Positions 1 through 6,710 of a DNA stretch of 40,365 nucleotides are shown in pieces. This DNA is from a virus. The DNA lies in the IMG/VR virus record IMGVR_UViG_3300044692_000019, positions 1-40,365 of that record; one strand, written 5' to 3'. Every line of letters begins with the position of its first letter. Position 1 is the first letter of the stretch. The position numbers and the translations under genes are program-made. The notes beneath the pieces were generated by a model. The model saw nothing but the letters and a program-made list of their open reading frames with translations, was not told the DNA's origin and did not search any database.

Positions 1-18
1 TCTTGCAATGGATCGCGC

Positions 19-201
19 TCACAGCGATTCCTCCCCCAAACCCCGCCGGCAAGCGTCATCGAGACGCTGGCGGAAGGCTGTGTGATCTTGTGAAAGCCGG
101 TCGAACCTCGCGTCCCACTCGCGTTCAAGGCGGTGGTATTCGGCGAAGGGATCAACCGGTTCGGCGAGGAACGCGGCTACGTGACGAGCGCGGACGGTCA
201 T
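19..201 (-). CDS. Hypothetical protein, 60 aa, last gene of the left-end operon
   Basis: A small charged protein (starts MTVRARHVAAFLAEP) that I do not recognise. It is mostly predicted helix, rich in Arg, Glu and Asp, with no Cys motif or membrane segment. The ATG overlaps the stop of the upstream 51-aa gene in an ATGA junction, so translation is probably coupled. It is the fourth gene of an operon transcribed leftward from about 1390. The stop lies 19 bases from the window edge. If the window is circular, the next minus-strand genes are those at 40306-38860. Confidence 0.6.
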   Translation of the reverse strand: MTVRARHVAAFLAEPVDPFAEYHRLEREWDARFDRLSQDHTAFRQRLDDACRRGLGEESL

Positions 202-353
202 GGCGCGGCCCTTTCAGCTTGAGCGCGCGTCCAGAACGATCCACGCATTTCCCACACGCCATCGGGCCGCCGATGCCATGCCGTGAACAGCGTTGCCGAG
301 CCGTGCTCGACAGCTCCCCGACCAGAGACGATGGTTTCCCAAATCTCGGTCAT
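198..353 (-). CDS. Hypothetical protein, 51 aa
   Basis: Begins MTEIWETIVSGRGAVEHG and ends RAQAERAAP. Its ATG overlaps the stop of the 133-aa gene (ATGA at 353-350) and its stop overlaps the next ATG in the same way (201-198). These two coupled junctions are the main evidence that it is real. It is compact, has several Trp residues and could be a small beta-rich fold. I recognise no family. Confidence 0.6.
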   Translation of the reverse strand: MTEIWETIVSGRGAVEHGSATLFTAWHRRPDGVWEMRGSFWTRAQAERAAP

Positions 354-751
354 GCCGTTTCACCCCGCCGATTGTCGGCGTCGTTGAAAGTGGAACGGGC
401 TGCGGTGTCGTCATTCCAGACCAGCCCAAGGTCGCCGTATTTCGCCTCGCGTTGGCGGCGGACGTAATCGTCACGCACAGCTTTCGGAGCAGTGATACGC
501 GCATGGGCCTGCGCCATTTCCTCGCAGGTGATGTGACCGAAGGGGCCGTAATCCTCGCCGTTCGGGCAGAGGGTCCGACCCTCGGCGAGATAGTCTTCGT
601 AGGTCCAGCCGGCGCGCTTATCACGAGCAACACGGCGCTCGATCAGATCAACGATGCACGGGCGATCGACATTGCGGACGCCAGCTTCGCGCAATTCGGC
701 GCGGAGGGCGGCTTTGCGATCGGCATCCGAGAATTTGGCGGCTGTCGCCAT
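350..751 (-). CDS. Hypothetical protein, 133 aa
   Basis: Starts MATAAKFSDADRKAALRAEL. The protein is soluble and charged, with an N-terminal helical region and a middle segment containing LCPNGEDYGPFGHITCEEMAQAHARI, which has two Cys and one His that could bind a metal, though the spacing matches no motif I know. It is the second gene of the operon, 35 bases after the 180-aa gene, and its stop overlaps the next ATG. The function is unknown. Repressor control of the operon suggests lytic or induction-stage expression. Confidence 0.65.
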   Translation of the reverse strand: MATAAKFSDADRKAALRAELREAGVRNVDRPCIVDLIERRVARDKRAGWTYEDYLAEGRTLCPNGEDYGPFGHITCEEMAQAHARITAPKAVRDDYVRRQREAKYGDLGLVWNDDTAARSTFNDADNRRGETA

Positions 752-786
752 GATCTTCGCTCCTATCGGGGAGGGGGTGTCTGGGT

Positions 787-1329
787 TCAGGCGGCTTGCT
801 TTTGCTCGGCGCGAAGCCGCTCAATCTCGGGAAGCGCGCTCAAGAGGTAGAGCGCGTCCTCGATCTCATGATCCTCAAGATGCGGGCCGGTGCGGACGCG
901 CTCGCGAAGCTCGTAAGTCAGGCCGATGCTGAACACGATCGAGCCGTGGCGCGGCCCCAAGCCGTATTCGCAATCACACCGCTGATCGCCGAAACCGTCG
1001 TAATTCTTAACGCCAAAATACTCTCGACCAATCTGATCGCCGCCGTTAGCAAGATCAGCCTTTGCATCAGCGAGCGCTTGTAGTCGGACGCCTGATCCCG
1101 TTCGATCAAATCCGCGAACGCACTTGCTTACTTCGCCGGTGACTGCGATGATCTTGCGGGCACGCTCCAATTTGTCGTGGTCGATGCCGCCGACGATCAG
1201 GGCTTCATCTTCCCGCAGCCGAGCCAATTCGGTGTCGGTCGCTTTCAGGAAGGCGGCGTGTTCCGTCACGCGAGCGGCGCGATCTTCATTCAGGATCGAA
1301 CGACGCTGGATGATTTGCTTAAGCTGCAC
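787..1329 (-). CDS. Hypothetical protein, 180 aa, first gene of the left-end operon
   Basis: Starts at GTG (1329-1327) with a GGAG ribosome-binding site seven bases upstream. The N-terminal half (MQLKQIIQRRSILNEDRAAR...) is a long helical, coiled-coil-like stretch ending near LERARKIIAVTGEVSK. The C-terminal half has CDCEYGLGPRHGSIVFSIGL and an acidic helical tail. I recognise no domain. The operon promoter (TTGACA, 17-bp spacer, CACATA) lies about 60 bases upstream and contains a repressor-operator match, so this gene should be silent in a lysogen. Confidence 0.7.
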   Translation of the reverse strand: MQLKQIIQRRSILNEDRAARVTEHAAFLKATDTELARLREDEALIVGGIDHDKLERARKIIAVTGEVSKCVRGFDRTGSGVRLQALADAKADLANGGDQIGREYFGVKNYDGFGDQRCDCEYGLGPRHGSIVFSIGLTYELRERVRTGPHLEDHEIEDALYLLSALPEIERLRAEQKQAA

Positions 1330-1386
1330 CTATCGTCTCCATCAATACCGGCTCTCGCCGTGGCAGGGTGTTGCCTGATGGAGGAA

Positions 1387-1437
1387 TATGTGCGCTATCT
1401 TTTGTAGCGTGTCAACATGAAATGTAGCGTGACGCTA
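1387..1437 (-). promoter_or_regulatory. Leftward promoter with two repressor operators
   Basis: On the minus strand there is a consensus -35 TTGACA (1415-1410), a 17-base spacer (1409-1393) and a weaker -10 CACATA (1392-1387). The spacer is exactly the palindrome CGCTACAAAAGATAGCG. A second site, CGCTACATTTCATGTTG (1429-1413), overlaps the -35 box. Both match the sites in the repressor/cro intergenic region at 15 of 17 positions each. An extra TAGCG-TGA-CGCTA inverted repeat occupies 1425-1437. Repressor binding here would block the 1329-19 operon. Confidence 0.7.
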
Positions 1438-1440
1438 TGA

Positions 1441-1845
1441 TTATTCGTCGTCGTAGATCGGATCGGGCCAAAATCCGCTGTCATCCGCGCTTTCTGGGTT
1501 TCGCCCAGGTGACGAAATTTTCGTTAGGTCCGGTTGCTCGCCGTCGAATGCGACTCGGATATATGCGCCGAAGCTGGCGTCGCTCTGGAACACCGCCGCT
1601 ACATCGTGACCGTCGCGCATGTATTTGCCTATCAGCGGAGCGCGCTCGGCGGTGAGATAGCCGAGATGGACGCCGCGCTCGCTGAATACGGCGATGGCGT
1701 TCTCATCGGCCGGGTTTTTGGGTTCAGGGCGCAGCTCGATCGGATCGCCGGGGGCGCACAGCGCGATCTCGAAACGGCGGCTAGGACTCTTGCCCTTGTT
1801 GGGGTAATCGGCGCCGACGACGGCGAGGGTTAGCGCATGAGGCAA
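1441..1845 (-). CDS. HIRAN-domain protein
   Basis: 134 aa from a TTG start, the only usable start in this frame, seven bases after the preceding stop. The sequence runs LTLAVVGADYP...GDPIELRPEPKNPADENAIAVFSERGVHLGYLTAERAPLI, the signature of a HIRAN domain (about residues 5-95): PxNPxDxNAIAV followed by a Gly-Tyr-Leu strand. HIRAN domains bind single-stranded 3' DNA ends in HLTF/Rad5-type remodellers and also occur as stand-alone proteins in phages. The acidic C-terminal tail is variable. It is the last gene of the repressor-side transcription unit, so it may be expressed in lysogeny. The substrate is unknown. Confidence 0.7.
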   Translation of the reverse strand: MPHALTLAVVGADYPNKGKSPSRRFEIALCAPGDPIELRPEPKNPADENAIAVFSERGVHLGYLTAERAPLIGKYMRDGHDVAAVFQSDASFGAYIRVAFDGEQPDLTKISSPGRNPESADDSGFWPDPIYDDE

Positions 1846-1852
1846 CCCGTGC

Positions 1853-2284
1853 TTAAGCCGGTTTCGCCAGCGAGAAACGCACGAACCCGGCCAATCGCTC
1901 TTCTCCGTTGATCTTGGCGAACGCGCCGATCAGTCCCTCGCTTGAGATCGGGAAATTAATGCCAACGACCCTGCCGACAGAGCCGACGAGCGGATTACCT
2001 TTCTCGATCGCATCTTTGGAGGACTGTCTCAACCCGGAAACATCGTGGTCAGAATATGCAACCTCGGTTCCGTCGGGAAGTCTCAAAAAAGTCGCCAGCG
2101 ATTCGGGAGGTCTTTCAGGCGAAAAATTCACTCTGATAAAGGCGCAGAACTTTGGAATGGTGGCGGGTATTTCGGCAACTGCCCCGTTGTCCGGAACGAC
2201 CCCGACCAGCGTAACTTGACCCCGCGATTCCTCTCGGATGTCCTCGCAGAAGAGCGCGATCGCGGAGAAATCGTTGTCACTCAT
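1853..2284 (-). CDS. DUF6941-like hypothetical protein
   Basis: 143 aa starting MSDNDFSAIALFCEDIREE. I chose ATG 2284 because it overlaps the stop of the HTH gene (stop 2277), which points to translational coupling. The N-terminal pattern CEDIREE..GQVTLVGVVPDN resembles the DUF6941 family of small phage and bacterial proteins of unknown function. The rest is a predicted beta-rich domain with no obvious catalytic residues. The frame stays open upstream, but that extension lies over the HTH gene and is a shadow. Confidence 0.6.
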   Translation of the reverse strand: MSDNDFSAIALFCEDIREESRGQVTLVGVVPDNGAVAEIPATIPKFCAFIRVNFSPERPPESLATFLRLPDGTEVAYSDHDVSGLRQSSKDAIEKGNPLVGSVGRVVGINFPISSEGLIGAFAKINGEERLAGFVRFSLAKPA

Positions 2285-2651
2285 GAAGTGCGTAAACCTT
2301 AGTTTCTGTTGCGAACGACGTTGCCCGATCACTCGTCTCTGTCTGCGATGAGAATCGGGGCCGCGCCAAAGGTTCATTTGCGCCGTCGGGGGCAACGTCG
2401 CGGACAAGCTTGAATTCGGGATGATAACCAAGAACGCTCGCGATTTCTGCGACGCGCGACAGCGATAGGTCTTTCGATCCCCGAAGCTGCCTGGTGATGA
2501 CCGAGCGATTCACGCCAAGATCGTTTGCGATGTCTGCTTGCGAAATATCAGGGCGATCGAGAAAGGCGGCCTGCAGGCTGCGCCGCACTCCGTTTACAAA
2601 GCGGGCGGCAGTGCGCCTGCTATGAGAAATCTCAATCGGAAATAACGTCAC
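2277..2651 (-). CDS. XRE-type HTH protein, probable antitoxin (HigA-like)
   Basis: The core RPDISQADIANDLGVNRSVITRQLRGSKDLSLSRVAEIASVLGYHPEF is a helix-turn-helix of the XRE/Cro-CI type. It follows a HigB-like gene and overlaps its last 20 bases, the usual order for higBA modules. No ATG lies near. I chose GTG 2651 because GGAG sits nine bases upstream; TTG 2660 in the same frame is an alternative. The C-terminal tail is Thr/Ser/Ala-rich and could be the toxin-contacting or disordered part. The gene probably autoregulates with the toxin at the 3107-3124 palindrome. Confidence 0.65.
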   Translation of the reverse strand: MTLFPIEISHSRRTAARFVNGVRRSLQAAFLDRPDISQADIANDLGVNRSVITRQLRGSKDLSLSRVAEIASVLGYHPEFKLVRDVAPDGANEPLARPRFSSQTETSDRATSFATETKVYALHE

Positions 2652-3114
2652 GGGGTTCAACTCCGGTAAGAAATTTGGGCGCGTCCAGATCCAGCCCATC
2701 ACGAAATGAAATCGCCTCCCGGCAATAATGCGGATACAAGCCCTTCGAGACGACCCTGTTTTTCATATCGACATTAGTCACGAGAAACGCATCCCGCTCT
2801 GGAAACCACCCGAAAATCCTGACATCTGTCGGGCGAAGTTCCCAAATTCCATCCTCGTGACGGCGCAGAACATGGAAATCGTCCGGCCAATCCATCCGGT
2901 GACCAGCAACGAATTGTACAAAAATGTCATAGACCTGTTCGGCCGGCGTCAGTTCGCGGTGCCAGTCCGAAGGCTCGCCTCGAATGTTATTTCGTAGATC
3001 ATCGATTGCCTCCTTCCTCGCATACAGACGCCGCATGATCTGATCGTGCGGTTCAAGCTCGATCCTGAGGCGTTCGATCACGCCTCGATTAGCAAGAGAT
3101 AGAAGCGTTGACAT
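2632..3114 (-). CDS. HigB/Gp49-like toxin candidate
   Basis: 160 aa from ATG 3114; in-frame TTG codons at 3126-3129 are alternatives. The central part, WELRPTDVRIFGWFPERDAFLVTNVDMKNRV, follows the RelE/HigB (phage Gp49-like) pattern: an ELRp...R.f strand pair then a basic stretch. The protein is longer than a usual HigB (about 100 aa), with an extra N-terminal helical domain and a C-terminal tail, so mRNA-interferase activity is inferred only. Context supports it: an HTH gene follows with a 20-base overlap, and an inverted repeat spans the start codon. It sits directly downstream of the repressor, as lysogeny accessory genes often do. Confidence 0.6.
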   Translation of the reverse strand: MSTLLSLANRGVIERLRIELEPHDQIMRRLYARKEAIDDLRNNIRGEPSDWHRELTPAEQVYDIFVQFVAGHRMDWPDDFHVLRRHEDGIWELRPTDVRIFGWFPERDAFLVTNVDMKNRVVSKGLYPHYCREAISFRDGLDLDAPKFLTGVEPRDVISD

Positions 3115-3124
3115 AGAAGTCAAC
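3107..3124. promoter_or_regulatory. Inverted repeat over the toxin start codon
   Basis: GTTGAC-N6-GTCAAC forms a perfect 6-bp stem with a 6-base centre. It contains the toxin ATG (3114-3112) and lies between the repressor stop and the toxin body. This position fits an autoregulatory operator bound by the HTH antitoxin. Its sequence is unrelated to the CGCTA/TAGCG repressor operators. Confidence 0.5.
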
Positions 3125-3154
3125 AACAACCGGTTAATGCGGCGTCAGAGATGG

Positions 3155-3841
3155 TCACAACCCCCTCGCCACCCAGACCGCCCGGCCTTCGATACGCACG
3201 GCGCGCTTGTCGATATCAAAATCCTCGAAGGCCGGATTTTCCGAAATCACCCGCCACATCCCATCGCCGGACGGTCGCAGCCTCTTTAGGCCATGGGCCC
3301 CGTCGATCGTGATCCAGTAATAGCCGTCGAAGCGCGATAGGTCGCGGACGGTCGTGTCGATCAGGAATCGGTCGTTTGACTGAAACACCGGCTCCATGCT
3401 CGTGCCGATGCCACGGATAATACGCAGCCGGTTCGGCGGTGCCAGCGTGATCGATCGCAGCATTGCCGCGTCGAATTTCACCGGCTCGCTTTCGACAAAA
3501 TCCTCGATCTCGGTTCCTGGGCCCATCGAGACGGATAGATCGAGCGCAACGATATCCACTGTCTCGCCAGCATCTGCGGTGCGGGTAGGGGGAGTGTCTG
3601 GTTCTGGCGGAGGCGATTCCACCGGCAGCGGGCCGCCTTCTAACAACCATTCGGCACTGACACCTAGTTTCTTGGCAAACTGAGCCGCCAATTTCGCAAA
3701 GCCATTCTGGCCATTTTCGTATGCCCGATACGTCGTCGGGTGGACTCCGACCACCTGCGCGAATTGCGCCTTGTCCCGGTAGCCCGCGCGGACGCGGGCC
3801 CATTCAAGGCGCTCATGCGCGGAATCAAGGCGATCAGACAT
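3155..3841 (-). CDS. Prophage repressor: XRE HTH plus S24 LexA/CI-type peptidase domain
   Basis: 228 aa. N-terminal HTH (about residues 8-65: RVRAGYRDKAQFAQVVGVHPTTYRAYENG), a Pro/Glu-rich linker (70-95), then an S24 domain with the serine in GIGTSMEP (Ser148) and the lysine in GLKRLRP (Lys187). The usual Ala-Gly cleavage site of these repressors reads VSMGPG here (Met106-Gly107); an Ala-Gly pair also exists at 91-92. The start at ATG 3841 gives the normal HTH N-terminus; in-frame codons further upstream reach into the operators. It is divergent from the Cro-like gene and should bind CGCTA-N7-TAGCG sites. RecA-stimulated self-cleavage is plausible but less certain given the altered site. Confidence 0.88.
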   Translation of the reverse strand: MSDRLDSAHERLEWARVRAGYRDKAQFAQVVGVHPTTYRAYENGQNGFAKLAAQFAKKLGVSAEWLLEGGPLPVESPPPEPDTPPTRTADAGETVDIVALDLSVSMGPGTEIEDFVESEPVKFDAAMLRSITLAPPNRLRIIRGIGTSMEPVFQSNDRFLIDTTVRDLSRFDGYYWITIDGAHGLKRLRPSGDGMWRVISENPAFEDFDIDKRAVRIEGRAVWVARGL

Positions 3842-3864
3842 AAGAACCGCTTCGCACGGCATGG

Positions 3865-3927
3865 CGCTACAAATCATGTTGCAATATGGCGCTACGAATG
3901 ATAGCGTCTGCGCTATGGATCATACCG
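3865..3927 (+). promoter_or_regulatory. Repressor/cro switch: three operator-like sites and the rightward promoter
   Basis: Site 1 is CGCTACAAATCATGTTG (3865-3881), site 2 the near-perfect palindrome CGCTACGAATGATAGCG (3890-3906), and site 3 CGCTATGGATCATACCG (3911-3927). Site 3 contains the Cro-like ATG at 3915. A -35-like TTGCAA (3879-3884) overlaps site 1, and a weak -10 (TAGCGT, 3902-3907) lies in site 2 at 17-base spacing. That promoter would start transcription at or next to the ATG, giving a leaderless or nearly leaderless mRNA. TTGCAA is its own complement, so it could also serve a leftward repressor promoter. Confidence 0.7.
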
Positions 3928-4133
3928 ATATCATCAAGACGCTTGGTGGGGCGAAGGTTGTAGCCGACGCGCTGCGCGAGCGCGGGGTCATCGTCGCTGA
4001 TGTGACGGTGCGGTCGTGGACGCTCGCGGGAAGGTTGATCCCGGCGAAATATTGGAGCCACATCGCGGCAATCGGTCGCGATCAAGGGCATTCCGTTTCG
4101 TTCGAAGCGCTCGCACAGGCGGCAGCAGCATGA
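3915..4133 (+). CDS. Cro-like small regulatory protein
   Basis: 72 aa starting MDHTDIIKTLGGAKVVADAL. The pattern LGGAKVVADALRERG..VADVTVRSWTLAGRLIPAKYW is a helix-turn-helix like those of YdaS/Cro-type early regulators, with recognition-helix-like VTVRSW. The frame extends upstream to 3861, but that part crosses the operators. ATG 3915 gives the family-like N-terminus and sits at the predicted transcription start. It is the first gene of the rightward early operon, and its stop overlaps the next ATG (ATGA at 4130). It probably competes with the repressor for the same sites. Confidence 0.8.
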   Translation: MDHTDIIKTLGGAKVVADALRERGVIVADVTVRSWTLAGRLIPAKYWSHIAAIGRDQGHSVSFEALAQAAAA

Positions 4134-4420
4134 GCGCGTGGCAGCCAATCGAAACCGCGCCGCGTGATGGGACGTCTGTTGATCTTTGGGTCGATGGGGA
4201 ATTTCCGCACCGTATCGCCAACGCCGAATTTCGGGAGCCTACTGACGGCGAATGGTGGGCGCATGGCGGCGACACGATCGACACTCCGGACGCCACTTGG
4301 TGCGACATGTTCGGCCCGCTCGGCAAGGAGGAGCAGCCCACTCATTGGCAGCCACTCCCCGAAGCTCCCGTCTCCCACCCCTCTGACACACAGTCTGAAC
4401 CAGCAAGGAGGGTGGGGTGA
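4130..4420 (+). CDS. DUF551-like protein
   Basis: 96 aa starting MSAWQPIETAPRDGTSVDLWV. The opening WQPIETAPRDGT followed by C-terminal HWQPLPEAP is the hallmark of the DUF551 family of small phage and proteobacterial proteins of unknown function. ATG 4130 overlaps the stop of the Cro-like gene. A C-terminal tail (SHPSDTQSEPARRVG) extends beyond the family core and overlaps the next start in a GTGA junction. Confidence 0.75.
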   Translation: MSAWQPIETAPRDGTSVDLWVDGEFPHRIANAEFREPTDGEWWAHGGDTIDTPDATWCDMFGPLGKEEQPTHWQPLPEAPVSHPSDTQSEPARRVG

Positions 4421-4656
4421 GCAAGCGCATCGCAAATTGTTTGTTCATGGCCGTGCTCGTCATCGGACTGCTGCTTGTCCTCGGCTTGGTGCTGGCCGGA
4501 GTCCGCCTCTGCGCCGCTTTGCTCGGGCTCGGCACCTATTGGCAGGGCATCATCGTCGGCATGGGCGCGGTGATGATCCCGGAGGGCTTCTTTAAGCTCG
4601 CTGATCATGCGGACACAGCCGCCTCTCCCAGCCTCACTGAGAGGGAGGGGGAATGA
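4417..4656 (+). CDS. Small membrane protein, two transmembrane segments
   Basis: 79 aa from GTG 4417, overlapping the preceding stop. Residues about 8-32 (LFMAVLVIGLLLVLGLVLAGVRLCA) and 36-58 (LGLGTYWQGIIVGMGAVMIPEGFF) are hydrophobic segments, followed by a short charged tail. The role is unknown. Its place in the early operon argues against a holin. The stop overlaps the next start at 4653. Confidence 0.6.
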   Translation: MSKRIANCLFMAVLVIGLLLVLGLVLAGVRLCAALLGLGTYWQGIIVGMGAVMIPEGFFKLADHADTAASPSLTEREGE

Positions 4657-5048
4657 TGGAGACCGGGCGCGTCGAGGTCCTCCGCGTTCAGGACGCCGAG
4701 GGCAGGGGGCCGTATCGTCCCGGCTTCTCGCATCGCTGGTCCGACCCGAACGGCTTCGACTGCCCGCCATGGTGGGAGGAACTTGGCCTTGGCATGGCGG
4801 AAGCCCATGCGCGCTGTGTCAGCGGCTATCATTGGGGCTGCGCCTTCACGTCGCGCAAACAGCTTGAGGCTTGGTTCAACGCCAAGGAGCGGCGCGCGCT
4901 GGATCGGCTCGGGTATCGCGTCGCTTTCATCCTGCCAAGCATCATCGCCGCCGAGACGCCGCGACAAATCGTAATCGGCACACGCGCCCCGCTGTCGTCA
5001 TTCCGATACGCCCGCATCGAAAGCGCGGCGGGAAGGCTGGCAGCATGA
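4653..5048 (+). CDS. Hypothetical protein, 131 aa
   Basis: Starts MMETGRVEVLRVQDAEGRGPYRPG. It is a soluble protein rich in Trp and aromatics around WSDPNGFDCPPWWEELGLGMAEAHARCVSGYHWGCAFTSRKQLEAWF. That middle region resembles phage proteins that describe or modify another protein, but I cannot assign a family. Three Cys and one His there could bind a metal. It is coupled by overlap to both neighbours. Confidence 0.65.
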   Translation: MMETGRVEVLRVQDAEGRGPYRPGFSHRWSDPNGFDCPPWWEELGLGMAEAHARCVSGYHWGCAFTSRKQLEAWFNAKERRALDRLGYRVAFILPSIIAAETPRQIVIGTRAPLSSFRYARIESAAGRLAA

Positions 5049-5263
5049 CGAAATGCCGCACCTGCCACAAGCCCATCTGCGGACACAGCGATGCCGAATA
5101 CGCTGGGATCGTAGCCGACATGGCTCGCGCCGAACTTGCGTTCATGCGCCGCGAGTCCGCCCCCTTCACCGAGTCCTCCCGTCCGGTCTCCCCCCTTACC
5201 GACCGGACTTCCTCTGGCGGGACGGCACAGCGCCGCCCCGCCAGCGTTGTGGGGGAGAGGTAG
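5045..5263 (+). CDS. Small protein with N-terminal Cys/His cluster, 72 aa
   Basis: Starts MTKCRTCHKPICGHSDAEYAG. The C-x2-C-H-x3-C-x-H cluster in the first 15 residues may bind zinc. A helical segment follows (AGIVADMARAELAFMRRES), then a low-complexity Ser/Thr/Pro-rich tail. ATG 5045 overlaps the previous stop. The tail's codon pattern is less convincing than the head, but no other frame is better. Confidence 0.55.
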   Translation: MTKCRTCHKPICGHSDAEYAGIVADMARAELAFMRRESAPFTESSRPVSPLTDRTSSGGTAQRRPASVVGER

Positions 5264-5266
5264 GGC

Positions 5267-6538
5267 ATGCGCTACCTCGACGTATGCAGCGGCATCAGCG
5301 CCCCCACGATGGCTTGGAAGCCGCTTGGCTGGAAAGCCGCGTGCTTCGCCGAGATTGAGGCCGCGCCCCGCGCCGTTCTCGCGCATCACTATCCCGACGT
5401 GCCGCTGCGTGGCGACTTCACCGAAATCGAAGGCACCGAATATGGACCAATTGACCTTCTTGTCGGAGGCACGCCCTGTCAATCCTTCAGCATCGCCGGT
5501 CTCAGAGGCGGATTGGGCGACGACCGTGGCAACCTGGCCCTCGAATTTGCACGCCTTGCTGATCGCGCACGGCCCCGCTGGCTGGTGTGGGAGAACGTCC
5601 CCGGTGTCCTGTCCATCGACGAAGGACGGGCGTTTGGCTCCATCCTCGGGGCGATGGCAGAACTCGGGTATGGGACCGCCTACCGCGTTCTCGACGCTCA
5701 GCACTTCGGAGTTCCACAGCGCCGCCGTCGTGTGTTCGTTGTCGGATATCTTGGAGATTGGCGATGTGCCGCCGCGGTTCTTTTTGAGCGCCACAGCCTG
5801 TCGGGGCATTCTGCGCCGAGCCGAGAAGCGGGGAAAGTCGCTCCCACCATCCCTAGCCGAAGCGCTGCGGGCGGCGACCTCGGGACTGACTTCGACTGCG
5901 ATGGCGGGCTGATCGCCTCGACAGGCAATGTGGCACTTTGCCTGAACGCCGACGGGATGGGGCGGCAGGATTATGAGACCGAAACGCTGATCGCCCACAG
6001 CCTGCGCGGCGAAGGCTTCGACGCCAGCGAGGAAGGGACGGGGAGCGGGACGCCAATCATCCCGATAGACATGCGGCAAGCGAGCCGCGGCGCGACTATG
6101 ACAAACAATCGTGCCGAAGGGTCGAGCGGCGGGGCGCCGGGAACGGGCATCGGCGAACCCGGTGATCCAGCGCCGACGGTTTCGACCAGCCACGTCTCGG
6201 CGATCGCCTTCGACATGCGTGGTCGCGAGGGCGGCGCACAGATGGAGGGGCCGCACGAGACGGTCAATATTCGCGCCGGTCATGGCGGTGCGTCCCGTTC
6301 GTTCATCGTGTCGAGCGCTGTCCGCCGTCTGACCCCGCGTGAATGCGAACGCCTTCAAGGCTTCCCCGACGACTTTACTCTCGTTCCCTATCGCGGGCGC
6401 ACGATGGCCGATGGTCCGCGCTATAAGATGCTCGGCAACAGCATGGCTGTCCCGGTGCTGCGCTGGATCGGCGAGCGTATCGCGATGGTCGAGAGACTGC
6501 CTCAACGCACCACCTCTACGGAGGCAGCGGCGGCATGA
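5267..6538 (+). CDS. DNA (cytosine-5) methyltransferase
   Basis: 423 aa. C5-MTase motifs appear in order: motif I LDVCSGISAP (residues 4-13); motif IV GGTPCQSFSIAG with catalytic Cys71; motif VI WENVPG (ENV 109-111); motif VIII QRRRRVF (151-157); then a long variable target-recognition region (about 165-365). Motifs IX-X follow as RRLTPRECERLQGFPDDF and YKMLGNSMAVPVL. All catalytic elements look intact. No cognate restriction gene adjoins it, so it is probably an orphan phage methylase that protects phage DNA or alters regulation. It lies in the early operon four bases after the previous stop, with GGGGGAGAGG-type sequence as ribosome-binding site. Confidence 0.93.
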   Translation: MRYLDVCSGISAPTMAWKPLGWKAACFAEIEAAPRAVLAHHYPDVPLRGDFTEIEGTEYGPIDLLVGGTPCQSFSIAGLRGGLGDDRGNLALEFARLADRARPRWLVWENVPGVLSIDEGRAFGSILGAMAELGYGTAYRVLDAQHFGVPQRRRRVFVVGYLGDWRCAAAVLFERHSLSGHSAPSREAGKVAPTIPSRSAAGGDLGTDFDCDGGLIASTGNVALCLNADGMGRQDYETETLIAHSLRGEGFDASEEGTGSGTPIIPIDMRQASRGATMTNNRAEGSSGGAPGTGIGEPGDPAPTVSTSHVSAIAFDMRGREGGAQMEGPHETVNIRAGHGGASRSFIVSSAVRRLTPRECERLQGFPDDFTLVPYRGRTMADGPRYKMLGNSMAVPVLRWIGERIAMVERLPQRTTSTEAAAA

Positions 6539-6708
6539 TCCTCACCATCGCCAAGCTGCTCGCCATCTGGACGCTCGCCAGCATCATCGCAGCGTTTGTG
6601 CTCGCTCGCTTTTTCCACGCGGCGAGCCAAGGCCAACGCAACGGCCAAGCGCACGAACCGCGGCGCGGTGGCGAAGTCGATTTCATCCAACATGGGGAGG
6701 CCCAATAA
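6535..6708 (+). CDS. Small single-pass membrane protein, 57 aa
   Basis: Starts MILTIAKLLAIWTLASIIAA. One hydrophobic segment spans about residues 2-27, followed by a hydrophilic tail rich in Gln, Arg and Gly. The ATG overlaps the methyltransferase stop (ATGA). The function is unknown; an early membrane protein could affect host envelope or superinfection, but nothing in the sequence proves it. Confidence 0.55.
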   Translation: MILTIAKLLAIWTLASIIAAFVLARFFHAASQGQRNGQAHEPRRGGEVDFIQHGEAQ

Positions 6709-6710
6709 TC

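Noticed and set aside
4829-6505. 558-codon minus-strand open frame over the cytosine methyltransferase
   Set aside because: It is the antisense shadow of a well-supported methyltransferase; high GC makes long antisense frames common, and the residues show no family pattern.
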